Assembly (NCBI GenBank): GCA_034678545.1
Contig: JAXDBS010000054.1
Span: forward strand, 1-50,675
Direction: 5' to 3'
Source of the DNA: UBA5614 sp034678545
Lineage (GTDB): Bacteria; Cloacimonadota; Cloacimonadia; Cloacimonadales; Cloacimonadaceae
Length of the DNA: 50,675 nucleotides
The translations under genes were made by a program, and so were the position numbers. Within the stretch, counting starts at the first letter, position 1, and each line of letters begins with the position of its first letter. Below the pieces are notes generated by a model. The model did no database searches and was not told the origin of the DNA. It worked only from the letters and a program-made list of their open reading frames with translations. Positions 18,277-25,564 of the stretch are shown in pieces.

Positions 18277-19198
18277 CCTGGCCGGCCTGCTGGGTTGCTC
18301 ACTTGCAGCCGTTAATGAAAACTCCGGGACCACCGGCTTCAACCAGTTGAAGATCGTCTATTCCGCCCGCGCCATGGGCATGGCTAAAGCCATGACAGGG
18401 GTGGATCAGACAATCGAGGGACTCCAGTTCAATCCTGCCGCCATTCTGAAGATTGACGGGATGGAGATCTCCAGCACCTACTGCAACTATTTCGCTGGGT
18501 CCAATGGGGGAGGCATGCACCTCATTTATCCCAAAAACGAGAATGTGACCTATGGAGTACAGCTCCATTACCTGAACATGGGCAACATGGACCGGACGGA
18601 AGTGACTGCTTCCAACGAATACATTGACACGGGAGAGACCTTCGGTGCCGGCAATCTGATCTTGGGCGTGTCGGCGGCCAGAATGGTACTGCCCGCCATT
18701 GACATCGGGGGTACCCTCAAGTTTGTCTATGACAAGATCGATTCCTACACAGCCGCTGCCGCCGTAATCGACGCTGGCCTGATCCACCATCCGATGAATG
18801 AAAATATCACGGTCGGGCTGGGCTTTCGCAACCTCGGCACCCAGCTGGACTTTTACACGGACGAGAGCTATTCGGAAGGCCTGCCCTTCACTTTCGCCGC
18901 CGGGTTGAGTTACCAGTTTATGCCCCAGGTCATGGGATCGCTTGATATTGTCAAACCCCGGGGAGTCAATTTAACGCTTAATTTTGGCTTGGAGTATCAG
19001 CTGAATCCTATGCTGCAGTTGCGCGGGGGCTATACCAATAATTCATCTGACTGGAGGACGGGCAGCGACTGGGATTGGACCTCCGGCATCTCTCTGGGCG
19101 CCGGTTTCAACTGGAAAAATTACCGCCTTGACTATGGTGTCGCTTCCTGCGGGAACCTCGGGCTGATCAACCAGGTTTCGCTGAATTACGGTTTCTGA
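18248..19198 (+). CDS. PorV/PorQ-family outer-membrane protein
   Basis: A 316-residue exported protein with a signal peptide (residues 1-21). The conserved N-terminal block runs A-R-A-M-G-M-A-K-A-M-T-G, then F-N-P-A-A-I. Repeated barrel strands follow, ending L-N-Y-G-F with a terminal aromatic. This is the PorV/PorQ branch of the FadL-like barrel superfamily, which in type IX secretion organisms carries cargo for C-terminal-domain processing. That fits the sorting-type tail on the gene at position 2. It overlaps the EIIA gene, an unusual pairing. Confidence 0.85.
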   Translation: MSLKKILSFSLAGLLGCSLAAVNENSGTTGFNQLKIVYSARAMGMAKAMTGVDQTIEGLQFNPAAILKIDGMEISSTYCNYFAGSNGGGMHLIYPKNENVTYGVQLHYLNMGNMDRTEVTASNEYIDTGETFGAGNLILGVSAARMVLPAIDIGGTLKFVYDKIDSYTAAAAVIDAGLIHHPMNENITVGLGFRNLGTQLDFYTDESYSEGLPFTFAAGLSYQFMPQVMGSLDIVKPRGVNLTLNFGLEYQLNPMLQLRGGYTNNSSDWRTGSDWDWTSGISLGAGFNWKNYRLDYGVASCGNLGLINQVSLNYGF

Positions 19199-19248
19199 TC
19201 CGCCTGCACCGAATTTTCCAGCCACTACGGAAATGATTTAACAGCGAG

Positions 19249-21357
19249 GTGATCCTGCTCAGCAAGGACTTTTTACTGGAGATCGGCAGCGAGGAAATCC
19301 CGGCTGGCTATCTCAAAGACGCATCCTCCTTCCTGGAAAGCAGCTTCAGGGCGTTTATCACCGAAAGCAGGCTGCAGGCTGAAATAGTGCGGACTACCTA
19401 TACTCCCAGGCGCTTGACCCTGCTGGCATCCGGACTGCAGGCCAGGCAAACTGATCTCGATATAATTAAAACAGGTCCTGCCAAACGCGTTTCCTTCCAG
19501 CCGGACGGAACTCCTTCCGCTGCTTTAAACGGCTTTTTGCGAAGCAACCAGGCCAGCCCCGCTGATGTATTCTGGCAGGATAACGGAAAAGGTGAAGTCG
19601 CCTGCCTGCGCATCAGCCAACCGGGCCAGGACACGGACAAGCTCCTGCCTGGCTGGATTACAGCTGTCATCGGGTCCGTGCCTTTCCCCAAGAAGATGCG
19701 CTGGGGCTGGGGAGGGCTGGATTTTGCCCGCCCTCTGCGCTGGCTGGTCTGCCTCTGGGGCAATGAAATTCTGCCGGTTCAGCTCAATGGGCTGACAGCG
19801 GGCCGGAGCAGTTTTGGCAATCGCTATCCAGGCCTTAACACCACCGTTGACATTTCTGACCCGTCAGCCTACTTCGATGCCTTAAGATCAGTGCAGGTGA
19901 TTGCGGACCGGGAGCAGAGATACGGTCTGATCAGGCGGCAGCTGGAAGATTTTTACACAAGCGGTGAATATAGGGTCGATCTGGACGAAGGTTTACTGCA
20001 GACCGTGACGGACCTGGTGGAGTATCCTGCAGCCGTAGAAGCCAGGTTTGAGGATAAGTTCCTGGCTCTGCCGGACAGGATCATCACCTCGACCATCAGC
20101 ACCAACCAGAAGTATTTCGCGGTGCGGGACGCCAGCGGCAGCCTGACCGACAGGTTCCTCTTCATTTCCAACGGGGATCCCCGGTTCAGCGACCTGATCC
20201 GCCGGGGCAATGAAAAAGTGGTCAAGCCCAGGCTGGAAGACGCCATGTGGTATTTCCAGGAAGACACCAAACAGCCGCTGGAAAGCTATGTTCCTCATTT
20301 GGAGAGCGTCGTCTTTCAGGCGGACCTGGGCACCTTGAAAGCCAAGACGGAACGCGTGGTGGAGATCGCTTCCCATATCGCACGGCAACTGTGTCTGTCC
20401 GACCGGGAAAAGGCTTTGGCAGAGCGCACGGCGCTTTTATGCAAGGCAGATCTGGTTACCAAGATGCTGTGCGAAAAGGAATTCACCAAGCTCCAGGGTT
20501 ACATCGGCATGCACTATGCCCTGGCTTCAGGAGAGCCACAGGAAGTGGCCCGGGGTGTTTACGAGCACTACCTGCCCCGCGGCCAGAATGATGAATTGCC
20601 CTCCAGCCTGACCGGTTCCATCGTGGCCGTTGCCGACAAACTGGACACTGTCTGCGGCATCATCGGCATCGGAATGCTCCCGACCGGGTCTGCCGATCCC
20701 TTTGCCCTGCGCAGGGCAGCCAACGGCGTTGTCCAGATCATAGCGGAAGGCAAGTGGGATCTCGATCTCACCGATTTGATCCATTACACCCTGGAATGTT
20801 TCCGGCGCCTGGAGGTCAGCTCCGAAGCCAACCGGGAAACCATTCTCGGCTATTTCCACCAGCGGATAAACTGGTATCTGTCTCAGCTGCAGATCGATTA
20901 CGACGTGGTGGACAGCGTCATGCACATCGATTTCGGCAACCTTTTACATCTCATAGAAAGAGCCCGCGCCCTGCAGCAATACAAGGCTCAGGACGGCTTT
21001 GTCAGGCTGGTGATCGGATTCAAGCGTGTTTCCAACATCATCAAGGACGAAAAGCAACAACTCAAGATAAGTGAAAAACTGTTAGCTGAGCCGGCCGAAA
21101 AAGCCCTCCATTCCGTCCTCCTCAGGCTGGAGAAAGACATTGAAACGGAACTGGGCAAGCTGCATTACACGGAAGTGCTGAACCACCTGGTGGGCATCCG
21201 GGCAGCCATTGACAAGTTCTTTGACGACGTCCTGGTCAATACCGAGGATGAACAGCTGCGCCAAAACCGCTACGCTCTGCTGCAGCAGGTCCGCCGGGCC
21301 TTCCTGAAAGTGGCTGACCTGTCCTTGCTGGTGGTGGAGGGAAAATCCGCACCATGA
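19249..21357 (+). CDS. glyS: Glycyl-tRNA synthetase beta subunit
   Basis: A 702-residue beta subunit of the tetrameric alpha2-beta2 enzyme that charges tRNA-Gly. It opens with the family-typical L-L-E-I-G-S-E-E-I-P-A, contains F-P-K-K-M-R-W and F-A-R-P-L-R-W-L-V near 145-165, and ends with a tRNA-binding helical region. Length is normal. The start is GTG at 19249, but GAGG overlaps it and sits five bases before a CTG at 19255, so initiation at CTG is possible. The alpha-subunit gene glyQ is not adjacent and not in the window. Confidence 0.95.
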   Translation: MILLSKDFLLEIGSEEIPAGYLKDASSFLESSFRAFITESRLQAEIVRTTYTPRRLTLLASGLQARQTDLDIIKTGPAKRVSFQPDGTPSAALNGFLRSNQASPADVFWQDNGKGEVACLRISQPGQDTDKLLPGWITAVIGSVPFPKKMRWGWGGLDFARPLRWLVCLWGNEILPVQLNGLTAGRSSFGNRYPGLNTTVDISDPSAYFDALRSVQVIADREQRYGLIRRQLEDFYTSGEYRVDLDEGLLQTVTDLVEYPAAVEARFEDKFLALPDRIITSTISTNQKYFAVRDASGSLTDRFLFISNGDPRFSDLIRRGNEKVVKPRLEDAMWYFQEDTKQPLESYVPHLESVVFQADLGTLKAKTERVVEIASHIARQLCLSDREKALAERTALLCKADLVTKMLCEKEFTKLQGYIGMHYALASGEPQEVARGVYEHYLPRGQNDELPSSLTGSIVAVADKLDTVCGIIGIGMLPTGSADPFALRRAANGVVQIIAEGKWDLDLTDLIHYTLECFRRLEVSSEANRETILGYFHQRINWYLSQLQIDYDVVDSVMHIDFGNLLHLIERARALQQYKAQDGFVRLVIGFKRVSNIIKDEKQQLKISEKLLAEPAEKALHSVLLRLEKDIETELGKLHYTEVLNHLVGIRAAIDKFFDDVLVNTEDEQLRQNRYALLQQVRRAFLKVADLSLLVVEGKSAP

Positions 21358-21389
21358 TGCAAATTCAATATTAGAATAAAGAGGAAAAC

Positions 21390-22598
21390 ATGGCAATCAA
21401 ACTGTCAAACCGCATTCAGCTGATCAAACCGTCACCCACCCTGACCATTTCCAACAAGGCTGCGGAGATGAGGAACGCCGGTCTGGACGTGGTCAACTTC
21501 GGGGTCGGGGAACCGGATTTCAATACACCTGATTACATCAAACGGGCGGCCCACAAGGCGATTGATGACAACTTCACCCGCTATACCGCCAACGCCGGCA
21601 TCATTGAGCTCCGCAAGGCCATCTCTGCCAAACTGGAACGCGATAACGGTCTCAAATACGATCCTAAGCAGATTCTCGTCTCGCCCGGTGCCAAAGCCTC
21701 CATCCTGGATGTCCTGATGGCAGTCTGTGACAGCCACGACCAGGTGATCATCCCTGTTCCTTATTGGGTCAGTTATCCCTACCAGGTCAAGCTGGCGGAA
21801 GCGGACCCCGTCTATCTCGCCACTCAGCAGGAGGACGGTTTCCGCGTCCGGGCTTCAGTCCTGGAAAGCGTGATCAAGGAAAATCCAACCGCCAAAGTGC
21901 TGATCCTGAATTCGCCCAGCAACCCGACCGGCACAGTCTATACCAAAAAGGAACTGGAAGAGATCGCGGAGGTATGCCTGAAGCACGGCATCCTGGTCAT
22001 CTCCGACGAGATCTACGAGCGCCTGGTCTATGAGGATTCGAAGCACTATTCCATCGCCTCCGTCAGCCCCGAGATGCAGGAGCACACAGTGATCGTCAAC
22101 GGCGTTTCCAAGGCTTATGCCATGACCGGCTGGCGGCTGGGCTATGCGGCCGGCCCCGCCAATATCATCTCCTACGCGGGCCGGATGCAGGAGCACGCTA
22201 CGTCCTGCGTCAATTCGATCACCCAAAAAGCCTGCGTGGTCGCTCTCTCCGAGGAGGATGATTCCATTGAGAACATGCGGCTGGAATTTGACAAACGCCG
22301 CAACTTCCTCTACACCGAGCTGGTCAAGAATCCGCATCTGAGCTGCTTCAAGCCGGAGGGCGCCTTTTACATCTTTCCCAATATCAGTTGGTATGTCAAA
22401 AACAACAACCTCGGCCTTAGGGACACCGACGACTTCTGCGCCAGCCTGCTGGAACGCCACCACGTCGCGCTCGTGTCCGGCAGTTCCTTTGGCATCGAGG
22501 GCTTTGTCCGCTTCTCCTATGCTAACAGCATGGAAAACCTGACCAAGGGCGCCCAGCGCTTTGCCGCTTTTCTGCAGGAACTGAGAGAGACGAAATAG
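21390..22598 (+). CDS. aspC: Class I aspartate aminotransferase
   Basis: A 402-residue PLP enzyme exchanging amino groups between aspartate and 2-oxoglutarate. The PLP lysine is K241 in V-S-K-A-Y-A-M-T-G-W-R. N178 lies in N-S-P-S-N-P-T-G, D206 and Y209 in S-D-E-I-Y-E-R, and the C-terminal substrate arginine in G-F-V-R-F-S-Y. It belongs to the Thermus-like Ib subgroup, which can also use prephenate. GAGG precedes the ATG. It begins a tight run aspC, small membrane protein, PfkB kinase, purM. Confidence 0.93.
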   Translation: MAIKLSNRIQLIKPSPTLTISNKAAEMRNAGLDVVNFGVGEPDFNTPDYIKRAAHKAIDDNFTRYTANAGIIELRKAISAKLERDNGLKYDPKQILVSPGAKASILDVLMAVCDSHDQVIIPVPYWVSYPYQVKLAEADPVYLATQQEDGFRVRASVLESVIKENPTAKVLILNSPSNPTGTVYTKKELEEIAEVCLKHGILVISDEIYERLVYEDSKHYSIASVSPEMQEHTVIVNGVSKAYAMTGWRLGYAAGPANIISYAGRMQEHATSCVNSITQKACVVALSEEDDSIENMRLEFDKRRNFLYTELVKNPHLSCFKPEGAFYIFPNISWYVKNNNLGLRDTDDFCASLLERHHVALVSGSSFGIEGFVRFSYANSMENLTKGAQRFAAFLQELRETK

Positions 22599-22601
22599 GC
22601 C

Positions 22602-22814
22602 ATGGAAGAGTTTAACAAGAAGCTCCGCGAGCGCTGGCAGCAGAAACGCAAGAAAGCCATGAACTGGACCAGCCTGCTGGTCAAGGTGGTGATCCTGATC
22701 ATCATCATCCTGATTATCCAAAGCGTTGTCACCAATAAAAACATAGACTGGTCCAAATTCAAATCCGGGCGCGGCGCGGCCCAGACTGCCCCCGACACCG
22801 CCGGGGGGAATTAA
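22602..22814 (+). CDS. Small single-pass membrane protein, unknown
   Basis: A 70-residue protein with a basic, helical N-terminus (about 1-22), one strongly hydrophobic segment rich in isoleucine (about 25-42) and a short polar tail. It fits between aspC (3-base gap) and the PfkB kinase gene (directly abutting), so it is very likely translated. No family recognised; it may be a membrane anchor or a small regulatory peptide. Confidence 0.7.
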   Translation: MEEFNKKLRERWQQKRKKAMNWTSLLVKVVILIIIILIIQSVVTNKNIDWSKFKSGRGAAQTAPDTAGGN

Positions 22815-23711
22815 ATGAGCCTGGTGATCGTGGGATCGGTCGCGCTGGACACGATCGAAACGCCTGTCGGGAAGGTGACTGACGCCCTGGGCGGTTCCGC
22901 TGTCTATGGAGCTCTGGCCGCCTCCTATTTCACCAAAGTCCATACCGTCGGAGTGGTGGGCTCGGATTTCCCGCCCGAGCATATCGAATTGCTCAGGAAG
23001 CACGGGATCGAGGTGGACGGGCTGGAGATCAAGGAGGGCAACACCTTCCGCTGGGCCGGCAAGTATGAAAACTGGAACCAGGCGCAAACCCTGGACACCC
23101 AGCTCAACGTGTTCGGCGATTTCGACCCTGTCCTGCCTGCCACCTGCCAAAGCTGCAGCAGCCTTTTGCTGGGCAACATTCATCCCGCCCTGCAGTTAAA
23201 GGTGCTGGAGCAGATCAAAAACTACTGCTTCGTGGCCTGTGACACCATGAATTTCTGGATCAACGGTACCCGGGACCTGCTAGATGAAGTGATCAAACGC
23301 GTGGACATCATTTTCATGAATGAGGACGAGCTGCGCCTCTACACAGGAGAGAAAAGCGTCTTTACCGCGGCGGAGATCATACTTGGCAAGGGACCCCGTC
23401 TGCTGGTCCTGAAACGCGGCGAATACGGCAGCGTGCTGATCGGCGACGACCTGCTGTTCTTTGCCCCGGCCTATCCTGTGGTCGAAGTAAAGGATCCCAC
23501 CGGCGCCGGTGATTCCTTTGCCGGAGGCTTCATGGGTTACCTCGCCCAGTCAGGCGAAATAACGCCCCAAAACCTCAAGGAAGCCTGCCTCTACGGAACA
23601 GTGATGGCCGCCCTCAACGTAAGCGAGTTCAGTGTGGTCAAACTGGCCAACCATCCGTTTGAGCATATTCAGATCATGCAGGATGAGCTCAGGAACTGGA
23701 TGAAGCTCTGA
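22815..23711 (+). CDS. PfkB-family sugar/nucleoside kinase
   Basis: A 298-residue ribokinase-fold enzyme. It has the N-terminal G-G-S-A-V-Y-G-A substrate loop (about 26-33) and the C-terminal signature D-P-T-G-A-G-D-S-F-A-G-G (227-238) with catalytic base D233. The lid region includes F-R-W-A-G-K-Y. Its substrate could be a sugar or a nucleoside. The neighbour purM, which starts on the last base of this gene (TGATG overlap), makes a nucleoside or ribose-linked substrate attractive but unproven. Confidence 0.9.
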   Translation: MSLVIVGSVALDTIETPVGKVTDALGGSAVYGALAASYFTKVHTVGVVGSDFPPEHIELLRKHGIEVDGLEIKEGNTFRWAGKYENWNQAQTLDTQLNVFGDFDPVLPATCQSCSSLLLGNIHPALQLKVLEQIKNYCFVACDTMNFWINGTRDLLDEVIKRVDIIFMNEDELRLYTGEKSVFTAAEIILGKGPRLLVLKRGEYGSVLIGDDLLFFAPAYPVVEVKDPTGAGDSFAGGFMGYLAQSGEITPQNLKEACLYGTVMAALNVSEFSVVKLANHPFEHIQIMQDELRNWMKL

Positions 23712-24730
23712 TGCCTGTTGATTACAAAAGCTCCGGGGTGGACATCGAAGCCGGGGAACGCGCCGTCCGCGCCATCAAAAAGCTGGTCCGCACCACGTAT
23801 AACGAAAACGTCCTCGGCGACCTCGGCAGCTTTGGCGGGCTGTACCGGCTGGATCTGAAAAAGTGGAAACATCCTGTCCTCGTTGCCAGCACGGACGGCG
23901 TAGGCACTAAGCTCCGCCTCGCCATCCAGGCCGGCAGGCTGGATACAGTCGGCCAGGACCTGGTCAACCATTGCGTCAATGACATATTGGTGCAAGGTGC
24001 CCTGCCCCAGTTCTTCCTCGACTATATAGGCGTGGGTGAGCTGAAACCCGAACAGATAGAGCAAATCATCTCCGGACTTGTCAAAGCCTGCCGGGAAAAC
24101 GGTTGTGCCCTGATCGGAGGCGAGATGGCAGAGATGCCGGGCTTCTACGCCAGGGGCGACTTCGATCTGGCTGGGACGATCGTGGGCCTGGTGGAACGGG
24201 AAAAGCTCCTCACAGGCCAGGCGGTCGGGGCGGGAGACGTCCTGATCGGGCTATCAAGTAATGGTTTACATACAAATGGCTATTCTCTTGCCAGGAAAAT
24301 ACTTGAGAAGAACGGTCTGACCGTGGATTCGGGCGTCCCCGAACTGGATTGCTCCGTGGCGGACGCCTTCCTGGCTGTCCATAAATCCTACCTGCCCGCC
24401 GTCAAACCTCTGTTGGAGGAAAACCTCGTCCACGGTATGGCGCACATCACGGGGGGCGGTATTACTGGCAACCTCAGCCGCATCATCCCGGACGGCCTCT
24501 GTGCTCAAATTGATGCAAAGTCCTGGCAGGTCCCGGCCATCTTCCAATGGCTGAAAGCCCTTGGTAAAGTTACGCAACCCGAGATGCGCAAGGTCTTCAA
24601 CCTGGGTATCGGTCTGATCCTCGCGGTGCCGGAAACTCACGCCGGCCAGATCATCGGCTTAACCCAGGGCTTCCTTATGGGCGAAATCATCAAAGCCCAG
24701 TCAGCCCAATCCCCCAAAGTCCTCTTCTGA
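23711..24730 (+). CDS. purM: Phosphoribosylformylglycinamidine cyclo-ligase (AIR synthetase)
   Basis: A 339-residue enzyme of the PurM/HypE ATP-binding superfamily that closes the imidazole ring in purine synthesis. Motifs: A-S-T-D-G-V-G-T-K near residue 60, N-H-C-V-N-D-I-L-V-Q-G-A near 85, G-G-E-M-A-E-M-P-G near 140, and G-L-S-S-N-G-L-H-T-N-G-Y-S near 180. Length is typical. It is the last chromosomal gene before the transposon; the proposed left terminus is only 20 bases past its stop, leaving the gene intact. Confidence 0.96.
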   Translation: MPVDYKSSGVDIEAGERAVRAIKKLVRTTYNENVLGDLGSFGGLYRLDLKKWKHPVLVASTDGVGTKLRLAIQAGRLDTVGQDLVNHCVNDILVQGALPQFFLDYIGVGELKPEQIEQIISGLVKACRENGCALIGGEMAEMPGFYARGDFDLAGTIVGLVEREKLLTGQAVGAGDVLIGLSSNGLHTNGYSLARKILEKNGLTVDSGVPELDCSVADAFLAVHKSYLPAVKPLLEENLVHGMAHITGGGITGNLSRIIPDGLCAQIDAKSWQVPAIFQWLKALGKVTQPEMRKVFNLGIGLILAVPETHAGQIIGLTQGFLMGEIIKAQSAQSPKVLF

Positions 24731-24749
24731 GCTTCTACCCGACCGGTTT

Positions 24750-24906
24750 TGTCCCTGAAAAGTGACAAACCAAAATGCAAAAAATGACACGTTATCTGCA
24801 GATTGTGGCATCGTTAGGCAACCTTATGCAACAGAAAACCACTTCTAAAAGTACATTTCTGACACTTGTTTTACAAAAAGTGACACTATATATGTAAATC
24901 CTGACA
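24750..24906 (+). repeat. Left-end phased TGACA repeats (candidate transposase-binding sites)
   Basis: Five direct TGACA cores start at 24763, 24785, 24860, 24881 and 24902, with spacings of 22, 75, 21 and 21 bases. That is two helical turns within each cluster. The best sites share A/G-rich sequence before GTGACA (for example GAAAAGTGACA and AAAAAGTGACA). The region begins TGTCCCTGAAAAGTGACA. Tandem sites of about this size at a 5'-TGT end are a hallmark of Tn7/Mu-type transposon ends. Confidence 0.65.
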
Positions 24907-24934
24907 AGGTGAATAAGGATTGATTAAGATAAAT

Positions 24935-25564
24935 TCATTTATCCTTGATTACTTTGGGACAGCCGGATACATATAAATGTTCATTTTGAATTGTAACTTC
25001 TATGAGGTTTCTGTATTTCTCATCTGTTTCGATTGAAGGATCGTAATTATTTGTAAGATAGTAAAATTTTTGATTCTTTGAACCGACCCAATTTCTATTA
25101 TAATCTGGCTCTGATTTGATATAAGGACCATCAATGAGAACATCAGTATATCTAAGAAGTTCATCTGTGTATTCTATATCTAACGCACTACTGAGCAATT
25201 CATTATATGTATATCCCGTAAAAACAATCACGCTAAGGCCAGATTCTTTGCATAGTTTTGCCACTCGACTTAACCCTCTAGCCTGTAACATGGGCTCACC
25301 TCCTAAAAAAGTAACCCCTTCGATGTTGTATGTCTGCTTTGACTTTATTATAGTATCACATAGCTCCTCAACTCTAAGAATAATATTTGGCACAATTGAT
25401 TGCATTTGCTGATTACAACAATCAGGGCATATTCTTAGGCAGCCTTGTACCCATATACAAAATCTTTTCCCAGGTCCTTCTGCCTCAGTACATTCCATCA
25501 GTCTGTTTAGATTGATAAACAAGGAATCAGGGTCTATCAAAGGTGAACTTGAATTTTTTCCCAT
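24935..25564 (-). CDS. NrdG-like radical SAM / 4Fe-4S single-domain protein
   Basis: About 209 residues from the ATG at 25564; a TTG at 25576 is an alternative and either start overlaps the ClpB-like gene. E-G-P-G-K-R-F precedes the iron-sulphur motif Q-G-C-x-x-x-C-x-x-C (cysteines about 42, 46 and 49), and the SAM-binding G-G-E-P is near residue 90. This is the layout of glycyl-radical-activating enzymes such as NrdG. No glycyl-radical enzyme is encoded in the window, so the target is unknown. It is the last gene of the cargo operon, 29 bases from the left-end repeats. Assignment to the fold is firm; function is open. Confidence 0.85.
   Translation of the reverse strand: MGKNSSSPLIDPDSLFINLNRLMECTEAEGPGKRFCIWVQGCLRICPDCCNQQMQSIVPNIILRVEELCDTIIKSKQTYNIEGVTFLGGEPMLQARGLSRVAKLCKESGLSVIVFTGYTYNELLSSALDIEYTDELLRYTDVLIDGPYIKSEPDYNRNWVGSKNQKFYYLTNNYDPSIETDEKYRNLIEVTIQNEHLYVSGCPKVIKDK

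Noticed and set aside
21855..23183. Long minus-strand open frame (442 codons) opposite aspC and the PfkB kinase gene
   Set aside because: It is the antisense shadow of well-recognised genes in GC-rich sequence, with no ribosome-binding site and no recognisable domain.
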